Part shown: positions 62,623 through 64,000 of the stretch, in pieces
Numbering within the stretch: the first letter of the stretch is position 1
How the letters are laid out: each line of letters starts with the position of its first letter
Source: Paramecium sonneborni
Taxonomy: Eukaryota; Ciliophora; Oligohymenophorea; Peniculida; Parameciidae
DNA: 64,000 bases
Assembly: GCA_905182985.1 (NCBI GenBank)
Contig: CAJJDN010000037.1
Location: 85,892 to 149,891, forward strand
Direction: 5' to 3'
Made by a program: the position numbers and the translations under genes
Notes under the pieces: model-generated
Told to the model about the DNA's origin: nothing
What the model saw: only the letters and a program-made list of their open reading frames with translations
Databases searched by the model: none

Positions 62623-62972
62623 ATTAATTGTTTTCTAATAAAAATGGATATATATACAATTATTAAAGAATTTTTGAAACAGTTGGATAATATAAATAGT
62701 AGTTAAAACTAAAAAGAAAAAGTGATATTTTATTGAAAGTAAATGTAAATTGATAATTATTATGTTAATATTATTTTTATGATTGTAGTGCAAAGTATAA
62801 TAGTGATCTATAGATTAAAATATTTAATAAAAAATGAAAACTAGGAATTCTGATAGACAAAAGCAAAGAGAAGACTTGTCTGTCACTTGTTAAGAGGTAT
62901 TCACAACAAATTTCTCATAAATATGTCTTCCTTTATATAATTTATTTATACACTATAAAATAGAATGTATCT
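62623..62972 (+). other. Intergenic; possible leader frame
   Basis: A+T-rich. An ATG at 62834 opens 48 codons (MKTRNSDRQKQREDLSVTCQ...) that end in a TGA overlapping the ATG of the next gene; it looks more like leader than gene. Confidence 0.4.
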
Positions 62973-63307
62973 ATGAGTGATTACCCTCTTCCTAGTTCAT
63001 TTTAAACCCCAATTAAGAGAAGAGGACCAATAAATAAGAAACCTAAATAGGTATTTATGATGATAATTATAAGACAACGATTAATTTGAAAAAACACAAA
63101 TCTTAAAGGTAATTTATCTGCTATGACGATAAAGATTTAAATATTCCATAGGAATACTAATCAATCCTATAAAAGCATGTAAATATTATTTCAAAAATAA
63201 AATAGAAATCTGATTATGATAGAGAATCAGATGAAGAATAAATTAAATATGCTATTAACTACTTGTATAAAGACTTATTATTATGTTTAGAAAAAGAAAA
63301 AAATTGA
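62973..63307 (+). CDS. Small hydrophilic protein, unknown
   Basis: 103 aa from ATG 62973, intron 63051-63073 (23 nt), TGA 63305-63307. Basic N-terminus (MSDYPLPSSFQTPIKRRGPI), then QFICYDDKDLNIPQEYQSIL and an acidic helical end (DRESDEEQIKYAINYLYKDL). No domain recognised. The intron is needed because the unspliced frame meets TGA soon after. Confidence 0.55.
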
Positions 63308-64000
63308 ATTATTAAATTTATAATGCTCATAAAAACTTCTTTATATTGCCTTTCAAAAGTCTCTTCTCTCTTATGAGATTATTTATTTACACTACAATAC
63401 TTCAAATTAATAAAAACATATCATTGTTCAAGATTAACAATAATACTTAGAAAGGAATCAAAAACAAAAGATTTTTACAAAAGACTTCTTTATTCAAATC
63501 TTATTTGACTGATAATTAAGGTGAACCTTAAAAATATAATGATAAAATTTAATTAATAAAAAAGGTATAGAAAGGATAAAGTATTATTATTAATTCTAAT
63601 CATATCTATCAATTTTGTTAAATTAACTTGAGGTTTTCTACATTGTTAAAAATAATTAATCTTAATTATCATGACAATAAATTTAGATTTGTTTCAATAA
63701 ATTTTATTAATCAAATCCTCAAAAATAATAAGGAATATTTTTAATAATATATTATTTTATTTGAAATCTCTTACAAACTTTTACTAAAGAATTTATTTTT
63801 ACTTAATTTTTATTAGATTTATTATACTTCGATTTTAACTGATTATAAAATTTCTAAGTAAAATTTATTAAAATTCATATATTTATTAATGATTATAATA
63901 AGAAATAGTAATATTATCTCAATGAGTGTTTATAATTTTTTCGAAAAATAAAAATTCCTATCTTAAAATTTTTGCTCTTTTTTCTATATTACTTGAATTA
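63308..64000 (+). other. Intergenic to window end, no gene seen
   Basis: A+T-rich; no telomeric C4A2/C3A3 repeats and no defensible coding frame on either strand. Confidence 0.45.

Noticed and set aside
1..64000. tRNA/rRNA genes, CRISPR arrays, transposons, telomeric repeats
   Set aside because: None were recognised on reading either strand; the AT-only microsatellites (for example near 4045, 17200, 42575 and 42645) do not form such elements.

Overview
The window reads as macronuclear DNA of a ciliate, almost certainly a Paramecium. Three things seen in the sequence support this. It is very A+T rich. Long reading frames appear only when TAA and TAG are read as glutamine and TGA is the sole stop. 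Genes are cut by about 75 tiny introns, nearly all 20-33 nt, of the form GTA...TAG. Read with the standard code, almost every gene falls apart into fragments. Coordinates below were worked out by hand with the ciliate code and hand splicing; in most genes the spliced length is an exact multiple of three.

Layout, left to right. 1-3.7 kb: end of a PG-rich (SHIPPO-like) ciliary protein, a TPR protein and a small membrane protein. 4.3-13.4 kb, all +: a giant TmcB-type PAS/membrane protein, a cyclic-nucleotide-binding channel-like protein with a zinc knuckle, a CFAP77-like microtubule protein and mitoribosomal mS41. 13.5-20.6 kb: nucleoporin SEH1 (-), a B-box-like protein, a probable mitochondrial protein and a coiled-coil protein (-). 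21-31 kb, +: two tandem SK-type K+ channels, a second TmcB-type giant and a small membrane protein. 31-35 kb (-): a seven-or-more-TM receptor fused to a pseudokinase, whose stop overlaps the start of a PIWI protein with a degraded catalytic site. 35-46 kb: a GRD-motif protein, small unknowns, a lipidated MORN protein, coiled-coil and unknown proteins, a RING/TRAF-type protein and a dual-specificity phosphatase. 46-53 kb: a Ser/Thr kinase (-), an Alba protein and a PKG-like cyclic-nucleotide-dependent kinase (-). 53-64 kb: a multi-pass membrane protein, a zinc-binding protein (-), the nexin-dynein regulatory complex subunit DRC4/GAS8, a large unknown, a helical-repeat protein (-) and a small unknown.

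The gene content fits ciliary motility and its electrical and second-messenger control: DRC4, CFAP77, PG-rich and MORN proteins alongside SK channels, PAS sensors, a CNBD protein and PKG. Genes are packed tightly, with intergenic gaps down to 15-22 bp and two 4-bp stop/start overlaps.

The assembly has four scars. At N positions 14750, 37446, 46871-47524 and 54097, the sequence before the N is repeated after it (0.5-1.25 kb). These look like unmerged overlapping contig ends, so the duplicated gene copies there should not be counted as real paralogs. The most interesting biology is the receptor-pseudokinase/inactive-PIWI pair at 31.2-35.1 kb.
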